Positions 56,034-64,000 of a stretch of 64,000 nucleotides of DNA are shown here, piece after piece; within the stretch, counting starts at the first letter, position 1; each line of letters begins with the position of its first letter. The stretch covers positions 1 to 64,000 of the forward strand of contig CAVRAP010000005.1 in assembly GCA_963718995.1 (NCBI GenBank), in the 5' to 3' direction. Below the pieces are notes generated by a model, which saw nothing but the letters and a program-made list of their open reading frames with translations, was not told where the DNA came from and did no database searches. A program made the position numbers and the translations under genes. This stretch comes from UBA4744 sp963718995 (lineage in GTDB: Bacteria > Actinomycetota > Acidimicrobiia > Spongiisociales > UBA4744).

Positions 56034-56069
56034 GAGAAGGGCCCCCGATCAGATTCGGGGGCCCTTCTC
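56034..56069. terminator. Strong hairpin between convergent genes
   Basis: A perfect 15-bp stem, GAGAAGGGCCCCCGA with TCGGGGGCCCTTCTC, and a 6-nt loop TCAGAT. There is no T-tract on either strand, which is common for actinobacterial intrinsic terminators. It separates the fasciclin gene from the convergent hydrolase gene. Confidence 0.7.
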
Positions 56070-56103
56070 ATGGCCGAACCAAAACATCAGGGGCAGCCTC
56101 GCT

Positions 56104-56994
56104 TCAGGACGCTCCGGCGACCCTGAGGATCGCCAGGGCGATCTCCTTGGGGACTTCTTCCTGGAGGAAGTGCCCGGCCTCGGTCCGGGTGACCCGGGCG
56201 TCGGGCAGCATGCGTGCGATGTGATTGCGAGCCCCGCCCAGAACCGGGTCGCGGTCCCCCCAGACGATTTCCGCCGGGCCGGGATAGGTGCGAACGAATT
56301 CGCCGACTCGCCGCAGAGCAGGGATGGAAGGGTGGTCCATGGAATCGGGGACCATGCGGGTCAGCGCCAGCGGCGCCTGGTTGTGGCGCCGGTCTCGCAG
56401 CGGATACCGGTACGCCCGGGCGACCGCTCCCCGGATGCTGGATCGGTCACCTTGCGCGGCCGCCAAAGCAATCTGGGGGAAACCGACCAGGCGGTAGGCC
56501 AGGTCACTGACGACCGGTAACCGCCCGAAGCGGTGGAAGGCGGTCGCCTTGAAGTCCGGTTTCGGTTCACTCAGGGCAGTGTTGAGCACAACGAGGCCGC
56601 CCAGACGATCTGGACGGGTTGCCATGGCCCCGACCCCGATGGCGCCTCCCCAGTCCTGCACCACCAGGACCAGGTCGTCGAGGGCCAGCTCGTCGACCAG
56701 ACCTCCGAACCATTCGATATGGTGCTCGAGGGTATGAGCGGCCGCCGCGGGCTTGTCGGAGAACCCCAGGCCGACCAGATCGGGCATGATCACCCGCACC
56801 GGTTGACCGAGCAGCGCCATGGCTACCTTGCGATACAGGAACCCCCAACTCGGGTTGCCGTGCACGCACAACACCGGCCTCCCCTCGCCGATTTCCATCA
56901 CATGGTTGCGATGACCGCCCACCTCGATCAGGTAGCGGCGGAAGGGCACCATCTTCTCGAGCCAGGCAGGCAGGGGTGGCGGGGGGAGATTCAT
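56104..56994 (-). CDS. Haloalkane-dehalogenase-like alpha/beta hydrolase
   Basis: 296 residues. The HGNPSWGFLYRK motif and the nucleophile elbow VVQDWGGAIG, with Asp in place of Ser and the following Trp, are those of haloalkane dehalogenases. The second halide-stabilising residue could be the Asn of HGN or the Trp of PSW. The catalytic His is in EAGHFLQEEVP. Dehalogenase-type hydrolysis is likely but the natural substrate is unknown. Followed upstream by a heptamer repeat island. Confidence 0.82.
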   Translation of the reverse strand: MNLPPPPLPAWLEKMVPFRRYLIEVGGHRNHVMEIGEGRPVLCVHGNPSWGFLYRKVAMALLGQPVRVIMPDLVGLGFSDKPAAAAHTLEHHIEWFGGLVDELALDDLVLVVQDWGGAIGVGAMATRPDRLGGLVVLNTALSEPKPDFKATAFHRFGRLPVVSDLAYRLVGFPQIALAAAQGDRSSIRGAVARAYRYPLRDRRHNQAPLALTRMVPDSMDHPSIPALRRVGEFVRTYPGPAEIVWGDRDPVLGGARNHIARMLPDARVTRTEAGHFLQEEVPKEIALAILRVAGAS

Positions 56995-57006
56995 GGCAGG
57001 GACGAT

Positions 57007-57059
57007 ATCAGTTGTCAGTTGACGGGGAACTGGAAACTGGAAACTGGAAACTGGGAACT
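57007..57059. repeat. Bipartite heptamer repeat island after kbl
   Basis: 57007-57020 is ATCAGTT, GTCAGTT. 57025-57059 is GGGAACT, GGAAACT three times, GGGAACT. On the minus strand the second array starts right after the kbl stop (TAA, then GGAAGTTCCC), like the island after nuoH (TAA, then AGAAGTTGCC). Confidence 0.8.
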
Positions 57060-57062
57060 TCC

Positions 57063-58253
57063 TTAGATCATTCCCATGGCTTGGCCGATTCTGGTGAAGG
57101 CTGCAGTGCCGTACTCGAGATCCTCTTCGGAGTGCGCGGCGGAGATCATGACCCGGATCCGGGCGGTCCCCAGTTGCACGGTCGGGAAAGCAATCGCCTG
57201 CGCAAAGACCGCTTCTTCGGCGAACAGGCGACGCGAGAACTCCTGAGCAACCTTCTCATCCCCCAGCATCACCGGGGTAATCGGCGTCTCGCTGTGGCCG
57301 ATGTCGAAACCGGCGGCGCTCATCGCCTCCTTGAACCATCGGGCGTTCGCCCAGAGACGGTCAACAAGTTCGGTGGATTCCTCCAGGATCTCGATCGAGG
57401 CGATACAGGCGGCCACATCCGGTGGGGTCACCGCCGATGAGAACAGGAACGGGCGAGCCCGCTGCATCAACCAGTCGATCAATGCCTGCGGCCCGGCCAC
57501 ATAGCCGCCCATAACGCCGAAAGCCTTCGACATCGTGCCGACTTCCACCTCGACCCTTCCATGCAAACCGAAGTGGTCGACGATTCCCCGTCCGCCGCGG
57601 CCGAGCACCCCCTCACCGTGGGCGTCGTCGACCATGACCATCGCCTCGAACTCATCGGCGGCATCGACGATGCGGTCCAGCGGAGCGATGTCGCCGTCCA
57701 TCGAGAAGACCCCGTCGGTGATGATGAGAATGTTGCGGGCACCTTCCGCTCGCGCCTCACCAAGCTTGACTCGCAGATCAAAGACATCGGCGTGGGCATA
57801 GATCTTGCGGCCTGCTTTTGCCAGTCGCACACCGTCGATGATCGACGCATGGTTGAGGGCGTCGGTGATGATGACGTCTTCCTTGTCCACCAGAGCCGGG
57901 ATCACGCCGACGTTGGCGACGAAACCGGACTGGAGCGAGATCGTTGCTTCGACGCCTTTGAAAGCAGCCAGCTTGGCTTCGAGCTCATCATGGAGGGTCA
58001 TCGTGCCGGCGATGGTTCGCACCGCCCCGGGACCGACCCCGTAACGATCGAGCGCGGACTTGGCTGCTGCCACGAGGCGCGGGTGATTGGCCAAGCCGAG
58101 GTAGTTGTTCGAGCAGAAGTTGAGAACTCTCTTGCCATCGACCTGCAGCCAGGATCCCTGCGGGCCGTCGATGTGCCGGATGGTGTTGTAGAGACCACCG
58201 TCCCGCAGTTCTTGCACCTGCTCGGCGAGGAATCCGGTCTTGTTCATGTTCAA
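57063..58253 (-). CDS. kbl: Glycine C-acetyltransferase (2-amino-3-ketobutyrate CoA ligase)
   Basis: 396 residues of the alpha-oxoamine synthase family. FCSNNYLGLANHP, the DDAHGEGVLG loop and the PLP-Lys motif GTMSKAFGVMGGY are complete. With the adjacent tdh it turns threonine, through 2-amino-3-ketobutyrate, into glycine and acetyl-CoA. Family length and gene pairing separate it from AONS and ALAS. Confidence 0.93.
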   Translation of the reverse strand: MNMNKTGFLAEQVQELRDGGLYNTIRHIDGPQGSWLQVDGKRVLNFCSNNYLGLANHPRLVAAAKSALDRYGVGPGAVRTIAGTMTLHDELEAKLAAFKGVEATISLQSGFVANVGVIPALVDKEDVIITDALNHASIIDGVRLAKAGRKIYAHADVFDLRVKLGEARAEGARNILIITDGVFSMDGDIAPLDRIVDAADEFEAMVMVDDAHGEGVLGRGGRGIVDHFGLHGRVEVEVGTMSKAFGVMGGYVAGPQALIDWLMQRARPFLFSSAVTPPDVAACIASIEILEESTELVDRLWANARWFKEAMSAAGFDIGHSETPITPVMLGDEKVAQEFSRRLFAEEAVFAQAIAFPTVQLGTARIRVMISAAHSEEDLEYGTAAFTRIGQAMGMI

Positions 58254-58263
58254 CTCCCGCCCG

Positions 58264-59322
58264 TCAACTCAACGGCCCGTCGGCGTCGGCCGCGTCCGGG
58301 AACATCACGACCTTGCCGCAGTCCCCGGTGGCCATCAATTCAAACGCTTCCTCGAAGTCATCCAGGGCGAAGCGGTGGGTGACCAGGGGCGCGAGATCGA
58401 TCGCACCCGAGCGGAGCAAACCGCGCATCTTGTACCAGGTGTCCCAGAGCTTGCGTCCGACGATCCCGTAGACACTCGCTCCCTTGAAAATAATGTGATC
58501 GTCGAGATTGAAGCTGAGATCGGCCGAGGTCAAACCCAGCAGCGCTGCCTCCCCGCCCGGCTTGAGACAACGAAACCCTTCGTCGATCGCGCTCGGGGCT
58601 CCCGACATCTCCAACAGCACGTCGACGCCCTCCCCCTCCGTCGCATCCATCACAGCCGAGAAGACGTCCTGCTTCTTCGGGTTGATGGTGAGATCGGCCC
58701 CCATGGTCCACGCCATCGAGAGGCGGTAATCACTGACATCGGTCGCGTAGACCGACCTGGCTCCCAGGGCCCGGGCGGCGGCAATCGCCATGACGCCGAC
58801 CGGCCCGCAGCCGGTGACCAGCACCTTGCAACCGGCCACCAGGGGAACGGAAGCGGTATGGACGGCATTCCCGAAGTTCTCCTGCAGCGACGCTATCGAG
58901 TACGGCATATCGGGAGGGTCGGCCCAGGCATTGATCGCAGGAACGGCTACGTATTCGGCGTACGCACCATCGCGATGCACACCCAGGATCTGCGTGTTTT
59001 CGCACAGGTGTCCCTTGCCGGTCCGGCAGAAACTGCACTTGTTGCAGACGACGTGTGACTCGACGGAGACCAGCTGGCCGACGTCCGGGCCGTCGGCGTT
59101 GGCGCCCTTTTCGACGACGACCCCGCAGAGCTCGTGGCCGATGGTGAGGGGAAGCTTGACGTGATCCTGGGCCCAGGGGTTCCACTCGTAGATGTGAAGA
59201 TCGGTCCCGCAGATCGACGTCGCTTTCACCTGGATCAGGACGTCCTCGTCACCTACTTCTGGCGTCGGTAGGTCGACCATTTCGAACCCGGGGCCGGGCT
59301 TGTTCTTCTGAATCGCTCGCAT
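58264..59322 (-). CDS. tdh: L-threonine 3-dehydrogenase
   Basis: 352 residues, a zinc-dependent medium-chain dehydrogenase. Catalytic zinc ligands are Cys in ICGTDLHIYEW and GHELCG; the structural zinc motif is CNKCSFCRTGKGHLC. The nucleotide site is VTGCGPVGVMAIAAARALGA. The kbl gene starts 10 nt downstream, which supports threonine over other alcohol substrates. Confidence 0.93.
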   Translation of the reverse strand: MRAIQKNKPGPGFEMVDLPTPEVGDEDVLIQVKATSICGTDLHIYEWNPWAQDHVKLPLTIGHELCGVVVEKGANADGPDVGQLVSVESHVVCNKCSFCRTGKGHLCENTQILGVHRDGAYAEYVAVPAINAWADPPDMPYSIASLQENFGNAVHTASVPLVAGCKVLVTGCGPVGVMAIAAARALGARSVYATDVSDYRLSMAWTMGADLTINPKKQDVFSAVMDATEGEGVDVLLEMSGAPSAIDEGFRCLKPGGEAALLGLTSADLSFNLDDHIIFKGASVYGIVGRKLWDTWYKMRGLLRSGAIDLAPLVTHRFALDDFEEAFELMATGDCGKVVMFPDAADADGPLS

Positions 59323-59410
59323 GGTTGCTCAGGCTAGCGGTGCGTTCAGACCCATGGCCTCCCGGCGGATGGGCCGGGCATGCGCACGAACCCGGGGGAA
59401 GTGAACCTCG

Positions 59411-59425
59411 TAGACTTCCCCCATG
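59411..59425 (+). promoter_or_regulatory. Leaderless-type -10 element (TAGACT + 6 nt + ATG)
   Basis: TAGACT at 59411-59416, TCCCCC, then the ATG of the epimerase gene at 59423. No ribosome site. Confidence 0.5.
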
Positions 59426-60454
59426 CGGCGTGTGCTGGTGATCGGGGGGACGAGGTTCATCGGGTTGCATACGATCCGGGCGCTCGTCGCCGCCGGTTGC
59501 GAAGTGGCGGTGTTCCATCGGGGGACCACGGAAACGGCCGGGCTCCCCCACGTGCAACATCTCCACGGTGACCGCCGCGATTTGCTGTCCTCCGTGAAAG
59601 ACTTCGAGCGATTCGCTCCCGACGTCGTCCTGGACATGATCCCCCTCACCCGGGGCGACGCCGTAGATACCATGTTGGCCTTCACCGGTCTCGCCGGTCG
59701 ATTGGTAGCTATCTCCAGCCAGGACGTCTACCTCGCCTACGACATCCTCCGGAATCGGGCCGACCAACCACCCGTCCCGCAACCCATGACGGAGGATGCC
59801 CCCCTCCGCGATCAGTTGTACCCCTATCGGGACCTCTTCCCACCGGACAGCCGGATGTTCACCTACGACAAGATCCCCGTCGAGCAGACCTATCTCGGCG
59901 AGGCCGGGCTGCCCGGAACCATCCTCCGGCTCCCGGCGGTATACGGGCCGGATGACTACCAGCACCGGCCGTTCCCCTATCTGAAACGTATGGTCGATGG
60001 CCGTCGGTGGATCCTGCTGGACGAGCAGGCATCACAGTGGCGTTGGAGCCGGACCTACGTACAGAACGCTGCGGAAGCCATCGCGCTGGCCGTCGTGAAC
60101 GATGCAGCCTCCGGGCGGATCTACAACGTTGCGGCACCGCAGGCGCGCACGGAGACCGAATGGGTCAAAGCGATCGGAGCTGCGTTTGGATGGTCGGGAG
60201 AGGTCGTGACCCTCCCAACCGAGCAGGTCCCCGAGCATCTTCGAGATGAGGACTTGAACTTCGCACAGGATCTCGTGGCCGACACAACCCGGATTCGTGA
60301 CGAACTCGGCTTCCGCGAGTCTGTGGAACCTGCAGAGGCGATGGCCAGGACCATCGCCTGGGAAGTAGCCAACCTGCCAGATGAGCTGCCGCCCAACCGT
60401 TTCGACTACGACGCGGAGGACGCGGCGCTTCCCGACCTGACGCTGGGGATCTAG
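59423..60454 (+). CDS. NAD-dependent epimerase/dehydratase family protein
   Basis: 343 residues. N-terminal Rossmann motif VLVIGGTRFIGLHTIRAL, then VVLDMIPLTRGDAV, SSQDVYLAYDI and LRLPAVYGPDDYQHRP. The usual YxxxK pair is not clear; the nearest is TYDKIPVEQ, spaced differently. This is seen in the atypical 'GGTRFIG' group of SDR proteins, some of which act as isoflavone-reductase-like or RNA-binding proteins. Substrate unknown. Confidence 0.8.
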   Translation: MRRVLVIGGTRFIGLHTIRALVAAGCEVAVFHRGTTETAGLPHVQHLHGDRRDLLSSVKDFERFAPDVVLDMIPLTRGDAVDTMLAFTGLAGRLVAISSQDVYLAYDILRNRADQPPVPQPMTEDAPLRDQLYPYRDLFPPDSRMFTYDKIPVEQTYLGEAGLPGTILRLPAVYGPDDYQHRPFPYLKRMVDGRRWILLDEQASQWRWSRTYVQNAAEAIALAVVNDAASGRIYNVAAPQARTETEWVKAIGAAFGWSGEVVTLPTEQVPEHLRDEDLNFAQDLVADTTRIRDELGFRESVEPAEAMARTIAWEVANLPDELPPNRFDYDAEDAALPDLTLGI

Positions 60455-60478
60455 CGCAGACCCCGGCGGGCTTGTCCT

Positions 60479-61213
60479 CTAGACGGCGTAGACCCCCACC
60501 ATCATCCTGAGCACCTCACCGTCTGCGAGGGTGGCTTCCTCATACCGGCCGTCGAATCCGACTTCGTTGAGGATGCGGAACCATTCGTCTCGAGAGAACA
60601 GACCGCACAGGTGACGGTCGTAGAGGACCGACGTGCTGGTTCCAAGCAGCAGCAGGTAGGCGAAATCCGTGACGTAGGTCGTGTCGTCCGGATCCGGATC
60701 GCGGGTCCATTGCAGATACCGCATGCCCCGACCCTCGCCGTCGTGTCCACCGTGACCGGTGCCCGGCTGGAACGTTTCTTTGAGGTGATCGGGAACGAAA
60801 AGGGCCACACCACCCGGCCGGCAATGCTCGAACGCCGTTCGCACGGTCGCCCGCAGATCGTCTTCGGTCGTCAGGTAGGCAACGGCGTCGTGGACGAACA
60901 CGGCGTCGAACTGGCGGCCCAGTCGCACCGTTCGCATGTCACCGAGATGGTGTTCACAGTCCGGGTTGAGCCCGCGGCTGACCTTCAGCATTCCGGGCGA
61001 CTTGTCAACCAGGGTCATCTCGAAATGCTGGTTCAGGTGGGAAGCGTTGTTGCCTCCGCCACTGCCCAGTTCCAGCACCGTTGCAACGGGGAACTGCGCG
61101 GCGCCGGCCAGGAGCTCCCGGTAGATGCCGGCCTCTTCGGCGTAGTCCTCAGGGGATGAGAGCAGCGGCCACCAGGTGGCGAGGTCTCCGTAGAGCCGAG
61201 GAAGTTCGTTCAT
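60479..61213 (-). CDS. Class I SAM-dependent methyltransferase
   Basis: 244 residues. The SAM site is VLELGSGGGNNASHLNQHFE, then TLVDKSPGMLKVS, DMRTVRLGRQFDAVFVHDAV and ARPGG-like CRPGGVALFVPD. The N-terminus MNELPRLYGDLATWWPLLSS is typical of a group of small-molecule methyltransferases. Substrate unknown. Converges with the epimerase gene. Confidence 0.85.
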   Translation of the reverse strand: MNELPRLYGDLATWWPLLSSPEDYAEEAGIYRELLAGAAQFPVATVLELGSGGGNNASHLNQHFEMTLVDKSPGMLKVSRGLNPDCEHHLGDMRTVRLGRQFDAVFVHDAVAYLTTEDDLRATVRTAFEHCRPGGVALFVPDHLKETFQPGTGHGGHDGEGRGMRYLQWTRDPDPDDTTYVTDFAYLLLLGTSTSVLYDRHLCGLFSRDEWFRILNEVGFDGRYEEATLADGEVLRMMVGVYAV

Positions 61214-61263
61214 GTCCAGGTGCGGTTTCTGGTTGCAGGTTCCACCCTACGCGACCAACGGTG

Positions 61264-61288
61264 AGCTATCAGCTATCAGCTATCAGCT
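61264..61288. repeat. Heptamer repeat island upstream of nrdJ
   Basis: AGCTATC three times and a partial AGCTAGG. GGAGCGAAGCGGCC lies some 35 nt further on. It belongs with the heptamer islands at 9036, 10631, 26359 and 57007 by period and position in a gap. Between this array and 61441 no other element or gene is seen. Confidence 0.7.
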
Positions 61289-61441
61289 AGGGGTGATCTC
61301 ACGTTTTCAGCTGGCAGCAGGGAGCGAAGCGGCCTGGAAGCTGGACGCTCTTCTGGTTTTCGCGCTTGCTCTCCGGCGCCTAGAGTCTGAGCACGCCAAC
61401 TTCCCCCACTTCCCTGGGTGCGCGACAAAAAACGCGAAAAA

Positions 61442-61492
61442 TGGTCACCGAATACCATTGACGTAATTACGTCGCAGTGATTATGGTGACCA
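61442..61492 (+). promoter_or_regulatory. nrdJ promoter inside nested palindromes
   Basis: Outer arms TGGTCACC (61442-61449) and GGTGACCA (61485-61492) enclose the perfect 14-bp palindrome GACGTAATTACGTC (61460-61473); both share nearly the same centre. A sigma-70-like promoter overlaps: TTGACG (61458-61463), 18 nt, TATGGT (61482-61487). The layout suggests a repressor site between -35 and -10. Confidence 0.55.
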
Positions 61493-61529
61493 AGCTACAC
61501 ACCAGATGTCGTGGATGGCTTCCCCCTCG

Positions 61530-61547
61530 ACCACAACATCTAGTGGT
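61530..61547 (+). promoter_or_regulatory. Possible NrdR box
   Basis: ACCACAACATCTAGTGGT has 5-bp outer symmetry. Its central 16 bases match about 12 positions of the NrdR consensus (ACACWATATATWGTGT). It lies about 45 nt downstream of the -10 and 67 nt before the nrdJ start. A second NrdR box at the usual spacing is not seen. Confidence 0.4.
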
Positions 61548-61613
61548 ATTGACGAAAAGCTTCTGGTAGGCACCGGGCTGGGTGGAATGTGCCCGGAACG
61601 TGGAGGGATACGT

Positions 61614-64000
61614 ATGTTTGAGACAGGGACCAAGGGTCTGACGATTGACCGACGCTTCACCAAAGCCGGCGAAGACCCCTACGCATCGATCGAATGGACC
61701 CAGCGGGACTCGAAGATCGCCAATCCGGACGGATCGGTGGTTTTTGAGATGAAAGACGCCCAGATACCGGCCGCCTGGTCGCAGGTCGCCACCGACATCA
61801 TGGTTTCGAAGTACTTCCGGAAAGCCGGCATACCTCAGTACGACGAAGACGGCCGCCAACTCTTCGACGAAGATGGGGAGCCCGTCCTCGGACCGGAACG
61901 CTCGGCCCAGCAGGTTTTCAACCGGCTCACCGAAACGTGGCGTTGGTGGGGCGAGCAGAACGGCTACTTCGCCTCATCGGAGGACGCCCAGGCATTCGAA
62001 GACGAACTGAAGTACATGCTGGCCAATCAGATGGCGGCCCCCAACAGTCCGCAGTGGTTCAACACCGGACTCAACAACGCCTACGGCTTGACCGGCCCAC
62101 CCCAGGGTTTCTGGTACGTCGATCCCGAAACGGAGGAGTTGATCCCGGGACCCGACTCGTACAGTCGACCCGCTCCTCACGCTTGCTTCATCCAGGCCGT
62201 CGGTGACGACCTCGTCAATGACGGCGGCATCATGGACCTCTGGACCAAAGAAGCGCGCCTGTTCAAGTTCGGATCCGGCACCGGAACGAACTTCTCAACG
62301 ATCCGGGCCGAAGGTGAGCCCCTCTCGGGAGGCGGACGATCCTCGGGTGTCATGTCGTTCCTGAAGATCGGTGACCGGGCGGCCGGCGCCATCAAGTCCG
62401 GTGGCACGACTCGCCGGGCAGCCAAGATGGTGATCCTCGACGTCGACCACCCGGACATCGAAGCGTTCATCAACTGGAAGAAGGTCGAGGAGGAGAAGGC
62501 CAAGATCCTCATCGCCAACGGATTCCCGGCCGATTTCAACGGCGAGGCCTATCAAACGGTTTCGGGGCAGAACTCGAACAACTCCGTGCGGGTCACCCAG
62601 CAGTTCCTGCAAAGGGTCATCGAAGACGGTGACTGGGACCTGATCGAACGCTCTACCGGAGCGGTGCGTCGGTCGGTCAAGGCTCGCCACATCTGGCGGA
62701 CGATCGCCGATGCCGCCTGGGCTTGTGCCGACCCCGGCATGCAGTTCGACACAACGATCAATGAATGGCACACGTGCCCGGAGGGTGGACGGATCCGCGC
62801 CTCCAACCCGTGCTCGGAGTACATGTTCCTGGACAACACGGCCTGCAATCTGGCCAGCCTCAATCTGGTCAAGTTCTACGACGATGCCACCGGGGCCTTC
62901 AACGTCGAAGCCTACGAACACGCCATCCGCATCTGGACGATGGTGCTGGAGATCTCCGTCACCATGGCCCAGTTCCCTTCCCGGGACATTGCCCTCGGTT
63001 CGTACGAGTACCGGACGCTCGGCCTCGGGTACGCCAACATCGGTTCGCTCTTGATGCGGTCGGGCATTCCCTACGACTCGGACGAGGGACGCGCCATCGC
63101 CGGAGCCCTCACCTCCATCCTCACCGGACGTGCGTACGCAACGTCGGCGGAGATGGCAGCCGCGATCGGTCCTTTCCCGCGTTTCTGGGAGAACCGGGAC
63201 CACATGCTGCGGGTGATCCGCAACCACCGGCGGGCGGCCCACGACGCACCCATCGAGGAGTACGAAGGCATCACCCACTACGTGATGGCCCTCGACCCCA
63301 CGATGGCACCAGGGCCCCTTGTCGAAGCAGCCCGCCGCGCCTGGGATGCGGCCCTCGAGTCTGGTGAGACGAACGGCTTCCGCAATGCACAAGCCAGCGT
63401 GCTCGCTCCGACCGGAACCATCGGCCTCCTGATGGATTGCGATACCACCGGCGTCGAACCCGACTTCGCCCTCGTGAAGTTCAAGAAACTGGCCGGGGGT
63501 GGCTATTTCAAGATCGCCAACCAGTCGATCGCCTCGGCTCTGCGGCGACTCGGCTATGGCGAGGATCAGATCGAACGAATCGTGCGGTACGTCGTCGGGA
63601 CCATGACGCTCGATGGCACACCCCATGTCAACCGGGCGAGTTTGTCGCAGCATGGACTGCCCGATGATGCGATCGACAAGATCGAAGCCGCCCTCCCCAG
63701 CGTGTTCGACCTCCGGCACGCTTTCAACGCCTATGTGCTCGGGGAAGCGACCATGGACGCGATTGGCATTCCGGCCGATCGCTACCTGGCCCCCGGGTTT
63801 GACTTGCTGGCCTCCCTCGGCTTCTCCCGGAACCAGGTGATCGAGGCCAACGACGTGATCTGCGGCCGCCAGACCATCGAAGGCGCCCCGGAATTGGACC
63901 CCGAACACCTCCCGGTTTTCGATACGGCCAACAAGAACGGCAAGAACGGGAAACGGTTCATCCATCACAACGGTCACATCAAAATGATGGCGGCGACGCA
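61614..64000 (+). CDS. nrdJ: Adenosylcobalamin-dependent ribonucleotide reductase, class II (5' part)
   Basis: 795 codons are open to the right edge with no stop, and the gene continues beyond. RRFTKAGEDPYASIEWTQRD at the start and APNSPQWFNTGL, PHACFIQAVGDD, LFKFGSGTGTNFSTIR, SNPCSEYMFLDNTACNLASL and SVLAPTGTIGLLMDCDTTGV are signatures of the large NrdJ group. The substrate-radical Cys is in NPCSEY-adjacent and CNLASL segments; the C-terminal redox Cys pair is not reached. It makes deoxyribonucleotides without oxygen. GTGGAGGG precedes the ATG. No cobalamin riboswitch is recognisable upstream. A 560-codon antisense frame over it is a shadow. Confidence 0.93.
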   Translation, partial: MFETGTKGLTIDRRFTKAGEDPYASIEWTQRDSKIANPDGSVVFEMKDAQIPAAWSQVATDIMVSKYFRKAGIPQYDEDGRQLFDEDGEPVLGPERSAQQVFNRLTETWRWWGEQNGYFASSEDAQAFEDELKYMLANQMAAPNSPQWFNTGLNNAYGLTGPPQGFWYVDPETEELIPGPDSYSRPAPHACFIQAVGDDLVNDGGIMDLWTKEARLFKFGSGTGTNFSTIRAEGEPLSGGGRSSGVMSFLKIGDRAAGAIKSGGTTRRAAKMVILDVDHPDIEAFINWKKVEEEKAKILIANGFPADFNGEAYQTVSGQNSNNSVRVTQQFLQRVIEDGDWDLIERSTGAVRRSVKARHIWRTIADAAWACADPGMQFDTTINEWHTCPEGGRIRASNPCSEYMFLDNTACNLASLNLVKFYDDATGAFNVEAYEHAIRIWTMVLEISVTMAQFPSRDIALGSYEYRTLGLGYANIGSLLMRSGIPYDSDEGRAIAGALTSILTGRAYATSAEMAAAIGPFPRFWENRDHMLRVIRNHRRAAHDAPIEEYEGITHYVMALDPTMAPGPLVEAARRAWDAALESGETNGFRNAQASVLAPTGTIGLLMDCDTTGVEPDFALVKFKKLAGGGYFKIANQSIASALRRLGYGEDQIERIVRYVVGTMTLDGTPHVNRASLSQHGLPDDAIDKIEAALPSVFDLRHAFNAYVLGEATMDAIGIPADRYLAPGFDLLASLGFSRNQVIEANDVICGRQTIEGAPELDPEHLPVFDTANKNGKNGKRFIHHNGHIKMMAAT

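Noticed and set aside
62295..63977. A 560-codon open frame on the minus strand
   Set aside because: It is antisense to nrdJ, whose plus-strand frame is open over the whole region and rich in family motifs. The antisense protein has no recognisable domain and a codon pattern typical of high-GC shadows.
61614..64000. Intein or intervening element in nrdJ
   Set aside because: Inteins are frequent in class II reductases, but the visible sequence runs through the active-site motifs without an insertion.

Overview
The window is about 64 kb of high-GC bacterial DNA. Several features point to an actinomycete-type genome (Actinomycetota), and I infer the class Acidimicrobiia or a close relative. These are a complete 14-gene nuo operon, a MshA-type mycothiol glycosyltransferase, a RsiG homologue with a cyclic-di-GMP motif, a DUF222/HNH '13E12-family' gene behind a mycobacterial-type SOS box, a class II ribonucleotide reductase, Thr-rich lipoprotein linkers and many leaderless-type promoters. 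No rRNA, tRNA, CRISPR array, insertion sequence or prophage was found.

Layout. 1-4000: end of a solute-binding lipoprotein gene, an alpha/beta hydrolase and a TetR regulator (all minus), a bactofilin-like membrane protein and a lone Flp-type pilin. 4098-19083: the nuo operon (respiratory complex I), transcribed A to N on the minus strand. 19213-25250: racemase, subtilisin-like protease with a Trp-rich tail, amidohydrolase, nicotinamidase, GNAT enzyme. 25024-33840: geranylgeranyl-reductase-type flavoprotein, rhodanese lipoprotein, Rex redox repressor and a minus-strand cytochrome bc operon (membrane protein, ferredoxin, cytochrome b6-like, subunit-IV-like, Rieske, dihaem cytochrome c, small membrane protein). 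33976-38238: ABC exporter, lipoprotein, small protein, 13E12-family HNH gene. 38372-41625: a plus-strand cluster with a CcoN-like protein that lacks the haem-copper ligands and two membrane cytochromes c. 42073-55998: SAM hydrolase, VOC protein, Clp1-like kinase, CAP-domain protein, mshA, FemAB-like, asparaginase, RsiG, M23 peptidase, MoaD-membrane fusion, GntR, flotillin and NfeD-like pair, AsnA, lipoprotein, fasciclin. 56104-64000: haloalkane-dehalogenase-like hydrolase, kbl-tdh threonine catabolism, epimerase, methyltransferase and the start of nrdJ.

How it fits together. The middle of the window is a respiratory island. Complex I feeds a (mena)quinone pool, the bc operon oxidises it, and Rex sits next to the bc operon. 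The most unusual signal is a short helical module (consensus PExLLxRSAxAR...EDILAxMxGG) joined to Ala/Pro-rich linkers. It occurs four times in the subunit-IV-like protein and once in each of the two cytochromes c 8-10 kb away, next to a CcoN homologue with no metal ligands. I read this as a possible tethering system for a respiratory supercomplex. A second signal is a family of bipartite heptamer repeat islands placed just after stop codons, including inside the nuo operon.

Quality warning. Some two dozen genes that are otherwise well conserved carry one or more single-base frame breaks, often at short homopolymers and most densely at 24-35 kb and 51.6-54.6 kb. I treat them as sequencing or assembly errors and give whole-gene spans. 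Exact residues near the breaks are unreliable.
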